Shown: piece after piece, positions 10,119 to 21,163 of the stretch | How positions within the stretch are numbered: the stretch's first letter is position 1 | Layout: each line of letters opens with the position of its first letter | Assembly: GCA_951640165.1 (NCBI GenBank) | Contig: OX621251.1 | Span: 29,474,893-29,538,892, forward strand | Length of the DNA stretch: 64,000 nucleotides | From: Pseudoips prasinana | Taxonomy: Eukaryota; Arthropoda; Insecta; Lepidoptera; Nolidae | Reading direction: 5' to 3' | The notes under the pieces: generated by a model | Database searches by the model: none | What the model was told of the DNA's origin: nothing | The model's input: only the letters and a program-made list of their open reading frames with translations | Made by a program: the position numbers and the translations under genes

Positions 10119-11390
10119 ATGGATCTAAACCCACCGTCTCAAAATATACCAACGTCTCAAACACCCATAATGTCTCAAAAATCACCTTCAAGTTATGCGA
10201 ATGTGACGTCATCAACATGTTACCCCAAGAAAGATCAAGCTATAATAGTAGACTCGATTGAAGGTATAACACTCAAGGAGTACTTAATCGCATTATCGTC
10301 TGTAACACCAACAACATCTATAAGATTTGTATCACGTATTGCGAATGCCCGTATTTGTATATACCTAGATTCGAAGAAAACTGCGGATAGCCTAATTGAA
10401 GAAAAGAAATGTATTATTATTAAAACCCAAAGTCTTGAGATAAAACCGTTAATTACGAGAAATAAAAGGATTGTTTTATCCAATGTTTGCCCTGTTATAC
10501 CAAATTATGTAATAGAACAAAAATTCGAAGAACTGAACATAAAAATAATGTCGCAAATATCCTTCATGAAAATTGGAGTAACGGAACCGGGGTTTTCGCA
10601 TATATTAAGTTTCAGAAGACAATTGTATATAAGTCCAGAAGATGAACTACGTCTCCCAGAATCAATTCAACTAACATTTGAAGGGACAAATTACTGGATA
10701 TATATATCTACCGATGCCTTGAAATGCTTTACCTGTAATACAATGGGCCATTTAGCCAAAAATTGTCCACAAATTGTAGCAAACTCAGAAGTAAACCTAA
10801 TTGAAGCAGACAGCCAGGCAGTGCAAGAAATAAACAAAATATTTAATAGAAATGATGACATTGTCTCGAACCCTGTATTTGCCTCACCGACTATAAAAAA
10901 CACAGTTCAATTATCACAAGGTAACCTAAAAGGAATAAAGCGAACTCATTCTCCATCAATAAGCCAATCCTCAAATACAGAAATTATAAAACCAAATGCA
11001 AATGAAGAATATAGTGATACAATGGAAGTTGAATCCGATGATACTGGTAGCAATATTTCAGTGGAAGAAATAGATATTAAAACACGAACAAAGAAGAAGC
11101 TGAAGAAGACCGACCCTAGAACCGAAGAAGAAGTTTGGAAAGAGATTGAAAACAGTATGGCAGTATTAAGTGATGAAACCTCATTCCCTATTAACTTGGA
11201 TCAATTTATTAGTTTATTAGATAATTCCCGAGGCAAACAAAACATTAAAGAATTAGTTTATTCGTATACTGAAAATGTAACAGAACTAATTAAAATGTGT
11301 AATAAGTTACATTGTAAAATGAACAAAAGCTTAAAAAATAGATGTTCCCGCTTAACACGAAAATTACACGATATGCTAAATCTTACTTAA
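10119..11390 (+). CDS. LINE ORF1, zinc-knuckle nucleic-acid-binding protein
   Basis: 423 codons, intact. ORF1 proteins of I-type LINEs bind the element's RNA and act as chaperones in the RNP. Residues 203-216 hold one CCHC zinc knuckle (CFTCNTMGHLAKNC). Upstream is a region with alternating strands that could be an RRM-like fold (ARICIYLDSKK, then RNKRIVLSNVCP). After the knuckle comes an acidic, Ser/Glu-rich linker, a basic patch (TRTKKKLKKTDPR) and a helical end with many Lys. The start ATG follows AAATCAAAAATGG. Lies 147 nt upstream of ORF2; likely co-transcribed. Confidence 0.82.
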   Translation: MDLNPPSQNIPTSQTPIMSQKSPSSYANVTSSTCYPKKDQAIIVDSIEGITLKEYLIALSSVTPTTSIRFVSRIANARICIYLDSKKTADSLIEEKKCIIIKTQSLEIKPLITRNKRIVLSNVCPVIPNYVIEQKFEELNIKIMSQISFMKIGVTEPGFSHILSFRRQLYISPEDELRLPESIQLTFEGTNYWIYISTDALKCFTCNTMGHLAKNCPQIVANSEVNLIEADSQAVQEINKIFNRNDDIVSNPVFASPTIKNTVQLSQGNLKGIKRTHSPSISQSSNTEIIKPNANEEYSDTMEVESDDTGSNISVEEIDIKTRTKKKLKKTDPRTEEEVWKEIENSMAVLSDETSFPINLDQFISLLDNSRGKQNIKELVYSYTENVTELIKMCNKLHCKMNKSLKNRCSRLTRKLHDMLNLT

Positions 11391-11430
11391 ATCACTGCAA
11401 ACAATAATAATACAAATAGCACTAAACACA

Positions 11431-11432
11431 AA

Positions 11433-11514
<82 letters not shown>
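11431..11514. repeat. (TA)n microsatellite between LINE ORF1 and ORF2
   Basis: About 42 uninterrupted TA units fill most of the 147-nt spacer between the two LINE reading frames. Confidence 0.95.
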
Positions 11515-11517
<3 letters not shown>

Positions 11518-11537
11518 CTCTTGATTTCTTAGTAATT

Positions 11538-14500
11538 ATGGATATTTTACAATGGAATGTAAACGGTTACTATAAAAGAATAGAAAACATAAAGCTATTA
11601 ACTAGTCGACTAAATCCAACTTGCATTTGTTTACAAGAAACAAACTTTACATCTAGTTATTGCGCTACTATCATAGGATACGATTGTTTCTTTAAAAATC
11701 GGTCATATGGAAGTAGAGCAAGCGGTGGAGTAGCTATATTTATTAAACCCCACACAATTGCTGAAGAAATACAAATTACTACTGATTTAGAGGCGATAGC
11801 GATTAGAATTAAAATTCCCATACCAATCACAATATGCAACATTTACCTTCCTAACAGTAAAGCACTTAATGCACGTGAACTGAATGGTCTAATTGATCAA
11901 CTCCCAGCACCCTTAATTATCTTGGGTGACTTTAATAGTCACCATTTTAACTGGGGTTCTGATAAATGTGATATCAGGGGGAAGATAATATCTGAATGGC
12001 TAGATGAACATGCAAACATATTAATATTAAATAATGGTCAACCAACTCATTTTGATAGTAATACCAGTCGCACAAGTAATATAGATCTTACTCTAGCTTC
12101 ACAAAATATAGTGTCATATTTTGAATGGAATGCTTTAGACGATTTGTATGACAGTGACCATTTTCCAATTTCAATTACATCTCGAATTTCACATGAAATT
12201 CCAAAAAATATTACAGTTCCAAAAAAATGGAAGTTTGATAAAGCGGACTGGTTTATGTTTCGTAAAGAGATTGACAAAAATGTTACTAAATTAACACGCT
12301 TAAAAAGTATATTGGACCAACCTATCAATGATATAGTTGAAAATTTTACAAAATTAATCATTGATGCAGCTAACAAATCAATACCTAAAACATCTGGTAC
12401 CTTAAGAAAAAACAATTTACCATGGTGGAATGATGAGTGTAAAACTGCAGTAAGAGAAACCAAAAAAGCTTTTAAACGATTTGAAAAATTCGCTGCTAAT
12501 GATCCGAACTCAACATACAAAATCATGTTCAAGAAAAAGAGAGCATACAGTCGTCGACTTCTAAAAGAGAGTAGAAGGAGGTACTGGGAAAATTGGGTAT
12601 CTTCTATCAATACCAAAACTCCCATCGGAGAGATATGGAAAAAGATACATAAGCTCAACCAACGAAATGTTAGACTTCATAATATTATATTAGAAAGTCA
12701 CGATGGAACATATTTATATAACCCTATTGAGACTTCAGACCTTTTAGCCAAAACTTTTGCAAATAACTCTAGCTCAGATAATTACGACGATCAATTTAAA
12801 CCACATAAAACTAACAAAGAATCTGATATGAATTACAATATTTTTGATAATTCCAACCCAATCAATAATGAAATTTATATGCATGAATTATTACAAGTAC
12901 TTTCTCAATTAGGTAATTCTAGTCCAGGTCCTGACAATATACCTAATATTATAATTCAACATTTACCAATTAGCGGACTAGAGTATTTACTTCAGTTGTA
13001 CAATTACATATGGAATAAACAAGTATTTCCAAATAGCTGGAAAGAAGCTTTAGTGATACCAATTTTAAAACCTGGCAAAATACCATTACTACCAACTAGC
13101 TATAGACCCATCTCCCTAACATGTAACCTTTGTAAAATACTGGAAAAAATCATATGTAAAAGATTTAGATGGTATATAGAAATCAATAATTATTTTGCAC
13201 CATTTCAGTATGGATTCCGTCAATTTCGATCAACAACAGATCACCTAATGAATATTGAATCGGAAGTGCTCGACAGTTTTGCGAATGATAATTATACAGT
13301 GATTGTTGCCTTAGACATCGAGAAAGCTTATGAAATGGTCTGGAAACACAGAGTTTTAAAATTATTAGAAGATATTGATATAAAGGGCAATGCATTAGCA
13401 TTTGTCAAAAACTTCCTTTCAGATAGATCAATTAAAGTTAGAATCAATGATGTGTTATCTACTTCTGTTCCCATTGAAAACGGTGTACCTCAAGGTTCTG
13501 TCCTAAGTGTTATTCTCTTTTTAATTGCTATTAATGACGTTCTTTCTTACATTGAAAAACCTGTAAAAGGTTTTTTATTTGCCGATGATCTCACTATAAC
13601 TTGTAGCGGTAGGACTCTGGAACCGACACTAAAACTTATACAAAATATATTAAATAATCTGCAAAAATGGTCTACGATATCTGGCTTTAAGGTTTCCAAA
13701 ACTAAAACTGAATTTATTATACTAACAAAAAAAAGAAATAAAAACAGAAGTATACAGTTAAAATTAAACGGATATTGTATAAAAGAAACAAACAAGTTAA
13801 AAATTTTAGGATTAACATTTGACAGCAAGATGTCTTGGGTAACACATATAAATCAAGTTAAGTCGGAGTGTTGTAAAAGATTAAATGTACTAAAGGTCCT
13901 ATCATCTACATCATGGGGAGCGGACAGAAGTGCTTATTAAATACGTACCATGCATTAATTAGACAAAAAATAGATTATGGTTCAGTTATCTATGATTCTG
14001 CAAAAACACGTACATTAAATACCTTAGAAAGCATACAAAATACAGCACTTAGACTTAGTATAGGGGCATTTAAAACTAGTCCGATTAAGAGTATTCTTGC
14101 AGAGGCTGGAGAACTGCCTTTATCATTCCGAAGGAAGGAACTTGTAATAATATATGCTACTAAAGTACTTTCTCAACCAGAAAACCCAACTTTTAGCTAT
14201 TATAATAAAAAAACAGCTGTAGATATTGAGTATGAACTTAAACCTAAACTAATACAACCCTTACGTATCAGAGCAGCCAAATATTTAAAAGAGATGAGCC
14301 TTGATATTCCACCTACTTTTACAAAAAAGTTACCTACCTATGGCCCTTGGGAAAACCATAAGTTTCCCATTAACCTTGAACTAGCCAAACACCAAAAAGA
14401 TGATACACCCCAATATAAATATAAAGAATTATTTTATCAATTGAACAATGTAAATACAGGTTGTAAGATTCTTTACACAGACGGATCAGTCATGAATGGG

Positions 14501-15271
14501 AGATCTGGTTGTTCGGTAGTGTTTGGTAATAATAGTTACCGATATAGACTATGGGATTTCTTCACGATTTTTAGCTGCGAAGCTATTGCTATCCTCAAAG
14601 CTTTAGAAATTATACAAAATGAACCTAATCTACAGAAATATGTTATTTACACTGATTCCAAATCATGCTTGACTGCATTACAAAATGATATAAATATGAA
14701 TCCACTGGTTATGGAAATCAAGCAAAAAATGTTATATCTTCTTCAAAATAATTACCAATTTGAAATTATATGGGTCCCTAGTCATCAGGGTATACTCGGT
14801 AATGAAAAAGCAGATAAAGAAGCTAGAAATGCAACTGAGGAAAACGATATATGCATTACAATCAGATCTACTCAGGTTGAAGTACAGAAATATATAAAAC
14901 ATAAAATTAAAATTAATTGGGATTACCATTGGAAGGCAGAAAATATATCTAAATTATTCAGTGTCCGAAATTCAATTTTTGATAAACCTCCTCTTTCTTT
15001 TAAATGCAGGAAGGATCAAGTCGTTATTACTAGATTACGAATTGGTCACACAAACTTGACTCATATTCATTTAATAACTAAATCTGACAGAAACAAATGC
15101 AAGTGTGGTTTCGATTTAACTGTTTCTCATCTCATTGTGGAATGTTCAGAATATGATAACGAAAAATGTTTATGTGCCCTACCTAATAATTTAAAAGATT
15201 GTTTGAACCACAATGGATGTTCACAGATATTAGCTTTTTTGCAAATGATAAAGGTCTATAAACTTATATAA
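11538..15271 (+). pseudogene. LINE ORF2 (endonuclease, RT, RNase H), one frameshift
   Basis: Copies the element by target-primed reverse transcription. Frame A, 11538-13940: endonuclease with QWNVNG, CLQETNF, LGDFNSHH (Asp131, Asn133) and SDHFPI; RT with SYRPISLT, FQYGFRQFRSTTDH, VALDIEKAYE, NGVPQGSVLS and FLFADDLTI (Asp683, Asp684). Frame B, 13913-15271: RT thumb, then RNase H with LYTDGS, SCEAIAILKAL, YTDSKSC and WVPSHQGILGNEKADKEA, and a final CKCG..H..C finger. The frames join at about 13926-13930, where one A seems to be missing (GACAGAAGTGC). About 1,240 residues in all. Otherwise free of stops, so the element is young. Confidence 0.92.
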
Positions 15272-15399
15272 TTTATTGTATTCTGTATTGTTAAAAGTGG
15301 TCGCTAATGACCCAAGATGTTATAAAGCGACCTAAAATAAATAAAAAAAAAAAAATAAATAAATAAATAATAACACAAATTTACAAATAAACTTGTATA

Positions 15400-15690
15400 A
15401 AATGTATATTTTTTTGTGTGCAATAAAGAATAAGAATAAGAATAATTTAAAAATAGTACATCTATTGAGCCTGATCAATTGAAAAAAATATTAAGAAAAT
15501 ATTATAATGTCAAAGAATTCTTAAAAACAAAATAATGTAAAAACAAATGTCAAATTATGTAATACGAAATGTCAAAAATAATTGAAAATGTCAAATACTT
15601 ATAAATTAAGAAGTCGAATATAATTAAGCATGTTAAATATAATTGATTAATTGATGATGTCAAACTAATATCGTAAATTCGTCCATCCTC
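15400..15690. other. Retroelement 3' flanks
   Basis: TTTGTGTGCAATAAAG and (AATAAG)n at 15412-15445 look like a second LINE 3' end on the plus strand. 15446-15690 has repeated TGTCAAA/ATGTCAAA words and is probably the 3' UTR of the minus-strand LINE that begins at 15692. Confidence 0.35.
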
Positions 15691-15691
15691 A

Positions 15692-17434
15692 TCAAAAATT
15701 GTCTGATAGGAAGTCCTTGACACTATAGTAAGATTTATCGCTAAGAAGGTTTTTTAATTTTAGTTTAAATATGGTCACTTGCGTCTCTCTCAGGCTTTTT
15801 GGTAATTTGTTATATATCTTCTGAGCCATACAGAAAATACTGCTATGCATTAATGTCGTATTTGCCTTACGCATACATAGGCGGCTTTTATCCCTTTGCT
15901 CGCGATTAGAAACTTCAGAGGCTAGCTCAAATAAATTCAAATTCAGTTTTACGAAAACAGCTATTTCGTATATGTAGAGAGAAGGCAGAGTAAGAATCCT
16001 ATGCTTTTTAAAATATGGTAAGCAGCTATCAATTGTTTTTATTGAGAACATTGCCCGTATACAGCGCTTTTGTGCCCTAAATATAAGAAGTCTGTCAGTT
16101 GAGTTACCCCAAAAAATAATCCCATATCTGAGGATCGATCCCACTAAACCATGGTATGCAGTCAAAAGTGCATCCAAATTCACAATTTGTGCCAATTCAT
16201 ATAGCGCATAAGAGGCCCTACTAATCTTTTTACATAATAGTTGTATGTGCGGCTTCCAAGTAAGTTTTTTATCTATTGTTAGTCCCAAAAATTTTGTAGA
16301 CTCTGTCTCTTGTACAGATTGGCCATTCATTATTATATTTAAGTTATCTATTGTTGGAATACGTTGACTGAAATGCATTATCATTGTTTTGGTAATATTA
16401 ATCTTTAGGTTATTTATATCTAACCAGTCAACAATTAAGCTTAGTGTATTATTTATGTCCGTTTCGTAGGTGTTTTTATCTTGGAATTTAATGGTAACCG
16501 TACTATCATCTGCAAACAGGGTTATTGGATTCGCAGTTATTTTAGGTAGGTCATTTATGTACAATATGAATAGTAGTGGTCCAAGTACACTACCTTGGGG
16601 AACACCATATAATATTTTACGGGGCTCAGATCTGTATATTTCCTCTCTTTTTGTTATTAAATTTATTCTAGCTAGCTCAGTATGCTGTATACGATTTTCC
16701 AGGTACGATTCAATTAATTTTAAGATATTTCCACGTATGCCATATGCATATAGCTTCGACAAAAGTGTGTAATGTTTTACATAGTCGAAGGCTTGTGTCA
16801 TGTCCATATAGATAGAGCAAACCGGTATTCTCTTATCAATATTATTCATTATAAATTCCAGAAAGTCGTAAATGGCCATATCAATCGTCTTATTGCAGCG
16901 AAAGCCTTTTTGTTCTTTTGTCAGAATATCATTTTTCTCAACATAGTCACGTATCTCTTTATATATGTGTTTTTCAAATATCTTGGACAGAATAGATACC
17001 AAAGCTATAGGTCTGTAGTTTGCCATATTTTCTCTGCATTCTTTTTTATACAGAGGTTTTACTATTACAGTTTTTAATCGGTCAGGAAAGATTCCCGCTT
17101 GTATGCATAAATTTATAATATGACTAATATGTTGACAAATATTAGTAGCCACAAACTTTATAACCCTGGTAGAGATTCCATCGTACCCTACGCTATTTGT
17201 GTTCTTGAGGTTCCTGATAATTTCTAATACATTAAGTGGTGAACATGGTTTCATAAACATTGAATTTAAAGTAGATATAATCCGTGAAGAGCACTGTGAC
17301 TTATTTGGAACAACATTGGGGACTATTCTTTCAACAAAATAATGGTTAAAAGCATTACATATTTTACTAGGGTCAGTAATAGTTTCCAAGGCATTTTCAC
17401 CCATTTTCAAGGCAGGTTGTTCAAAAAATGCCAC
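15692..17434 (-). pseudogene. Outer LINE: reverse transcriptase part
   Basis: About 580 codons without a stop on the minus strand. RT blocks: NYRPIALVSILSKIFEKHI, QKGFRCNKTIDMAIYDFLEF, CSIYMDMTQAFDYVKH, YGVPQGSVLGPLLFILYIND and TLFADDSTV; the thumb contains TKFLGLTIDKKLTWKPHIQ. Jockey/CR1-like type without RNase H. The frame begins abruptly at 17434, exactly where the plus-strand LINE starts; its missing upstream part is at 19490-20080. Open reading frame is intact on this side, so the copy is probably young before it was split. Confidence 0.85.
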
Positions 17435-19490
17435 GAATTATAGGCCTATCTCAATACTACCAGCTTTAAGTAAAATATTTGAAAAGCTGATGCTCAGCTA
17501 AATGTTGTCGCACTTTAACGTGAATGAGATATTGCATAACAAGCAGTTCGGGTTTACAAGGGGCCGCTCTACTCAGGATGCAGGTTGCACATTAATTAGG
17601 TCAATATTGGAGGCTTGGGAGGGATCACAGGATGCGCTGGGAGTTTTCTGTGATCTCTCTAAGGCTTTCGATTGCGTTGATCATCGTACGCTCGTTGTTA
17701 AACTGAAGTACTATGGAATATCTGGCACATCTCTTGATCTTGTGATGTCCTATTTATCGGGGCGACAACAGATGGTTTCGATAGGCGGTGCCACTTCGGC
17801 ACGTCATCCTGTGAAAATGGGGGTGCCCCAAGGATCTATATTGGGCCCATTTTTATTTCTAGTTTATATAAATGATCTCCCTTATCTGGTAGAGAAAGTA
17901 TCAGACATAGTTTTGTTCGCTGATGATACTTCGCTCATATTTAAAGTAAATAGAAAGGATAAAGATCTTATTGAGCATAATAAAACACTCAGCTTTATAT
18001 CAGAATGGTTTTCGGCAAATAATCTCTTGTTAAATGCAGGGAAAACTAAATGCATCAGGTTCTCATTGCCGAATGTGACTCAAATTGTACCAACAGTTGC
18101 ACTTAATGCGAAAATATTAGATCTAGTCCCATCGACCGTATTTTTAGGATTGACACTTGATTCAAAATTGCAATGGGGTCCTCAGATTGAAAAGTTAGCA
18201 GGTAAATTAAGTTCGGCTTCCTATGCTGTCTGGAAAATAAGGCAATTGTCAGATGAACAAACTGCTAGATTAGTGTATTTCGCGTACTTTCATAGCATTA
18301 TGTCGTATGGCATTCCGCTGTGGGGTTCGGCGGCTGACATAGGTACTATTTTTGTATTGCAGAAAAGAGCAGTCAGAGCCATTTATGGTTTAGGCAGTCG
18401 CGATTCTTTGCGAAATTTGTTTAAAGAAATAAATATACTTACTGTGCCATCGGAATATATATATCAGAATATAATGTTTGTTAGAAAAAATATTCATAAT
18501 TATAAAAAGAAAAGTGAACTGCATAATATAAATACTAGGAATAAAAACAAACTAGCCATGCCAGGCTTTAGAGTAAGCAAAACTAATAAATCATTTTTAG
18601 GAAATTGTATTAGGTTTTATAACAAGCTTCCTACTCAAATTACTGATCTGCCTGACACAAGTTTTAAAACACATATTAAACGTATACTTATGGCTAGGGG
18701 TTATTACACCACTAAAGAGTACATCGATGACAAAGACGTCTGGCTCTCACTTCCTACCTGCACATTGCTCGCTGGAGATCTTGTAGCCATATAGACATGA
18801 CTGATCTGCTGTGTTACGTGAACTATCTGTAAATGATTGCTATCATATACTTAATTTAAAATTATTGACTCTGTCTCAAAATGAATAATGTTATTGTTTC
18901 GAAGTTTTTCTTTTGTATACCTAAATATAATCTAAAATAATAAGCATTCAGACAACCGATCGAGCATATATTGTGTTTGCCTACTAAATAATTACTCTAA
19001 TTGGACCAAATCCCGTGTTCATGCCCGCTTGAGTATGTTTCGCCGGACCGTCTCAACTGGGTCGTGTTGAAACCGGTAGTAGATGAACCCACTGAGTTTG
19101 TTTCGCTGGGTCTTCTCAGTTGGGGCGCATTGGATCCGGTGGTAGCATTAAAGCGCGACCGTCGTTATTAACACAAGGTCCGTCATAATAATAATACCTT
19201 TAATATAGACAGAACCATTGACAATATGTAGTAAAAATATTAGACTTAAACTAGATAATTAAACATAATCTCTTGACAATAACTTGATACGAGCTAGCTA
19301 AATATCATTTCTGTAATAAAATAAATTTTATAAATTGTTTCATACAAGATGTACCTGAATATCTATGTTACTAGAAATAATATCTAATGTATACAACTAT
19401 ATTACTACAAACATGTTCTGACTATTTACAAGCGCTTTTTTAAAGTCTACGTGAATAAAAACCTTTTTTATTTTATTTATTTTATTTTAT
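17435..19490 (+). pseudogene. Inner LINE inserted in outer LINE
   Basis: Starts inside the RT palm with NYRPISILPALSKIFEKLML, then a TAA (17499-17501), then 430 codons to 18794: FGFTRGRSTQD, GVFCDLSKAFDCVDH, GVPQGSILGPFLFLVYINDL, VLFADDTSLIF, VFLGLTLDSKLQWGPQ and the C-terminal NCIRFYNKLPTQI. CR1/jockey-like. Tail region 18795-19490 includes two 62-bp-spaced copies of a GTTTCGC(C/T)GG...CCGGT(A/G)GTAG unit (19030-19146) and ends GTGAATAAAAACC plus a T/A tail. 5'-truncated insertion, as usual for target-primed integration. Confidence 0.8.
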
Positions 19491-20080
19491 TCTGTACTTT
19501 GACACAAGTTACTGACTCCCGTGGCGTGTTTTGCTTTGCACTTTGAATAATACGCCATGCAGTTTTTGCTTTGTTACGTGACATATTTATAGCATGCGTA
19601 TTTTGAGCTAGCTGCGTCTTTTTAATTATTTTTTTATATCTCCTAGAATACTGCAAAAATAAGCCTTTATTTTCAGCGTTAGGTTTTTTTCGATACTGCC
19701 ACAGAAGTTTCCTTTTATTTATACTACAAGCCCTTATCCCTCGTGAGACCCAACTAGGTTTTGTATGTACATTCATGGTGATAAGCTTAAATGGAAAACA
19801 TAGATTGTAAAATAGTTTGAGTAGATAATAGAAAATATTGTACGCTACATTTGGGTCTTTGGAAGTATAGATATCCGTAAAAGTTAATTTTTCAATACAG
19901 TCTTTAAATTTTAAAAGGTTCTCCTTACAGTAGTCTCTACGTCTAATAGTCCACTTGTTAATAAGGCAGACCTTTTTAACACGACATTGCAATAGCTGGG
20001 CGGTGTGGTCGGATAAAGCTAACTGTCTGTTTATATGTTCGGGTATCACGTAAAATATACGAAAGCAATGTAGAAAACTT
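19490..20080 (-). pseudogene. Outer LINE: endonuclease-RT linker part
   Basis: About 185 codons on the minus strand: PEHINRQLALSDHTAQLLQC, then KPSWVSRGIRACSINKRKLL and KKTQLAQNTHAINMSRNKAK with TAWRIIQSAK. This is the region between endonuclease and RT in jockey/CR1-like ORF2. Reading continues in the same direction into 17434-15692 once the inner LINE is taken out, so both belong to one element. No endonuclease catalytic blocks are left upstream. Confidence 0.75.
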
Positions 20081-20084
20081 TTGA

Positions 20085-20160
20085 TAGCATTGATATTTAG
20101 CTAGCTCGTATCAAGTTATAGTCAAGAGATTATGTTTAATTATCTAGTTTAATTATTGTT
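20085..20160 (-). repeat. Inverted copy of 19240-19315
   Basis: TATTTAGCTAGCTCGTATCA, then AGAGATTATGTTTAATTATC, is the reverse complement of 19240-19310 in the inner LINE tail. The two copies could form a hairpin around the 19490-20080 fragment. Confidence 0.6.
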
Positions 20161-20374
20161 AATTGTGTGCATTTTCCTCAAATCTATGTATGTAATGTCT
20201 TGTAGAACTGTGTGTTGTATATTTGTACTCCTCATTTTAATAATTAATGTACATCTTTTGATGTACAAAAATTATTTTTCTACAGATTTATTATATGTAT
20301 AATATAATAATTCTGTAGAAAAATTATTACCGCTTAGACCGACGTGGCAGTCGTTTCAGTATGGTAGGTACTCA

Positions 20375-20613
20375 TAATAATAATAATATCCTGAGACATG
20401 ATTCACACACGGCCATCTGATCATAAACTAAGCAGATAACTGATACACTAAACATACTACTTTTCTTTTGTAAATACATACTTAAATAGATAATTATACC
20501 CAGACTCAATACAAACAGACATGTTCTCATTCACCCAAATGATCCTGGGTGGGAATCGAACCCACGACCTGTGGCGTGAAAGGCAAGTATCTACCGACCA
20601 CGCCAACCGGCCC
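20375..20613 (-). mobile_element. tRNA-derived SINE, family 1
   Basis: Reverse copy: (AAT)n tail, GCAGATAACTGATACAC, AAACAGACATGTTC, box B as GGGAATCGAACCC and a head ending CCAACCGGCCC. Confidence 0.7.
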
Positions 20614-20621
20614 ATCATGGT

Positions 20622-20895
20622 ACACACGGCGACATATCAAGCTATACATTTCCAGTATAAGCTGATCTCACGTTGTATAGGATTTCCATACATAGATAGG
20701 TCAGCTTAAAGTTCTTTAATAGCGCATCAATAATGGTTTTTCCTTTAATTGTTTGACTGCCTTCTCATTTAATGGAAAACTCTTTTATGATGGAACTCGG
20801 CTACATATCAAGCTATACATTACCAGTAAAAGCTGATCTCACGTTGTATACGATTTCCATACAAAGATAGGTCAGCTTATATTGGAAATGTGTAT
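20622..20895. repeat. Composite MITE block, GACATATCAAGCTATAC family
   Basis: Two same-direction partial copies (20625-20706 and 20803-20890; ATATCAAGCTATACATT...GATTTCCATACA...GGTCAGCTTA) flank a 90-bp segment (20707-20800, AAAGTTCTTTAATAG...GATGGAACTC). The same 90-bp segment is followed by the same MITE at 23150-23371. Confidence 0.6.
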
Positions 20896-21049
20896 CTAGA
20901 TATGGAGACATGTGTACACAGAGAGACGCTATAGCCCGTTGTCTGATAAATATTCCCTCGCTACGACTTCTACGCAGCTCGCTGCATTATGCACAAGAAT
21001 AATTTATAAGAAGCAGGTTAAGCCGTGATAAAACATTATTAGATTAGAT

Positions 21050-21080
21050 TATAAAATGTTTGTATTTAATACGGTTTAGT
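21050..21080 (+). promoter_or_regulatory. Candidate TATA box and initiator of lipase
   Basis: TATAAAA at 21050-21056 and TTAGT at 21076-21080, an arthropod initiator-like pentamer, are spaced about 28 nt apart, the normal TATA-to-start distance. Transcription from here would give a 5' UTR of about 37 nt. No expression evidence; AT-rich DNA makes chance TATA matches common. Confidence 0.42.
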
Positions 21081-21114
21081 ACTGAAATTGGTAGTTTAGC
21101 GGTGACCATTGACT

Positions 21115-21163
21115 ATGGAAAGGACTATGTGTTTGCTCTTGTTGGGGTTAGCGGTTGTTACAG
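21115..21163 (+). CDS. Lipase exon 1 (signal peptide)
   Basis: ATG in a GACTATGG context, followed by 16 codons of a hydrophobic leader and one base of a split Ala codon, then the donor GTATTG. This start is preferred because it directly precedes the leader and lies about 37 nt below a TATA/initiator pair. A second ATG at codon 5 would leave a shorter but still possible leader. Confidence 0.85.

Larger units (their letters stand above)
9960..15360 (+). mobile_element. Near full-length I-like LINE retrotransposon
   Basis: 5' UTR with GC-rich start (CCGCGCGGGTATCC) at about 9960-10118, ORF1, an AT-dinucleotide spacer, ORF2 with endonuclease, RT and RNase H, a 3' UTR and an A-rich tail (AATAAATAAAAAAAAAAAAAT at 15335-15370). 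RNase H together with an apurinic-type endonuclease and a zinc-knuckle ORF1 fits the I group (I/LOA and relatives). The exact 5' border and target duplication are not resolved. Confidence 0.85.
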
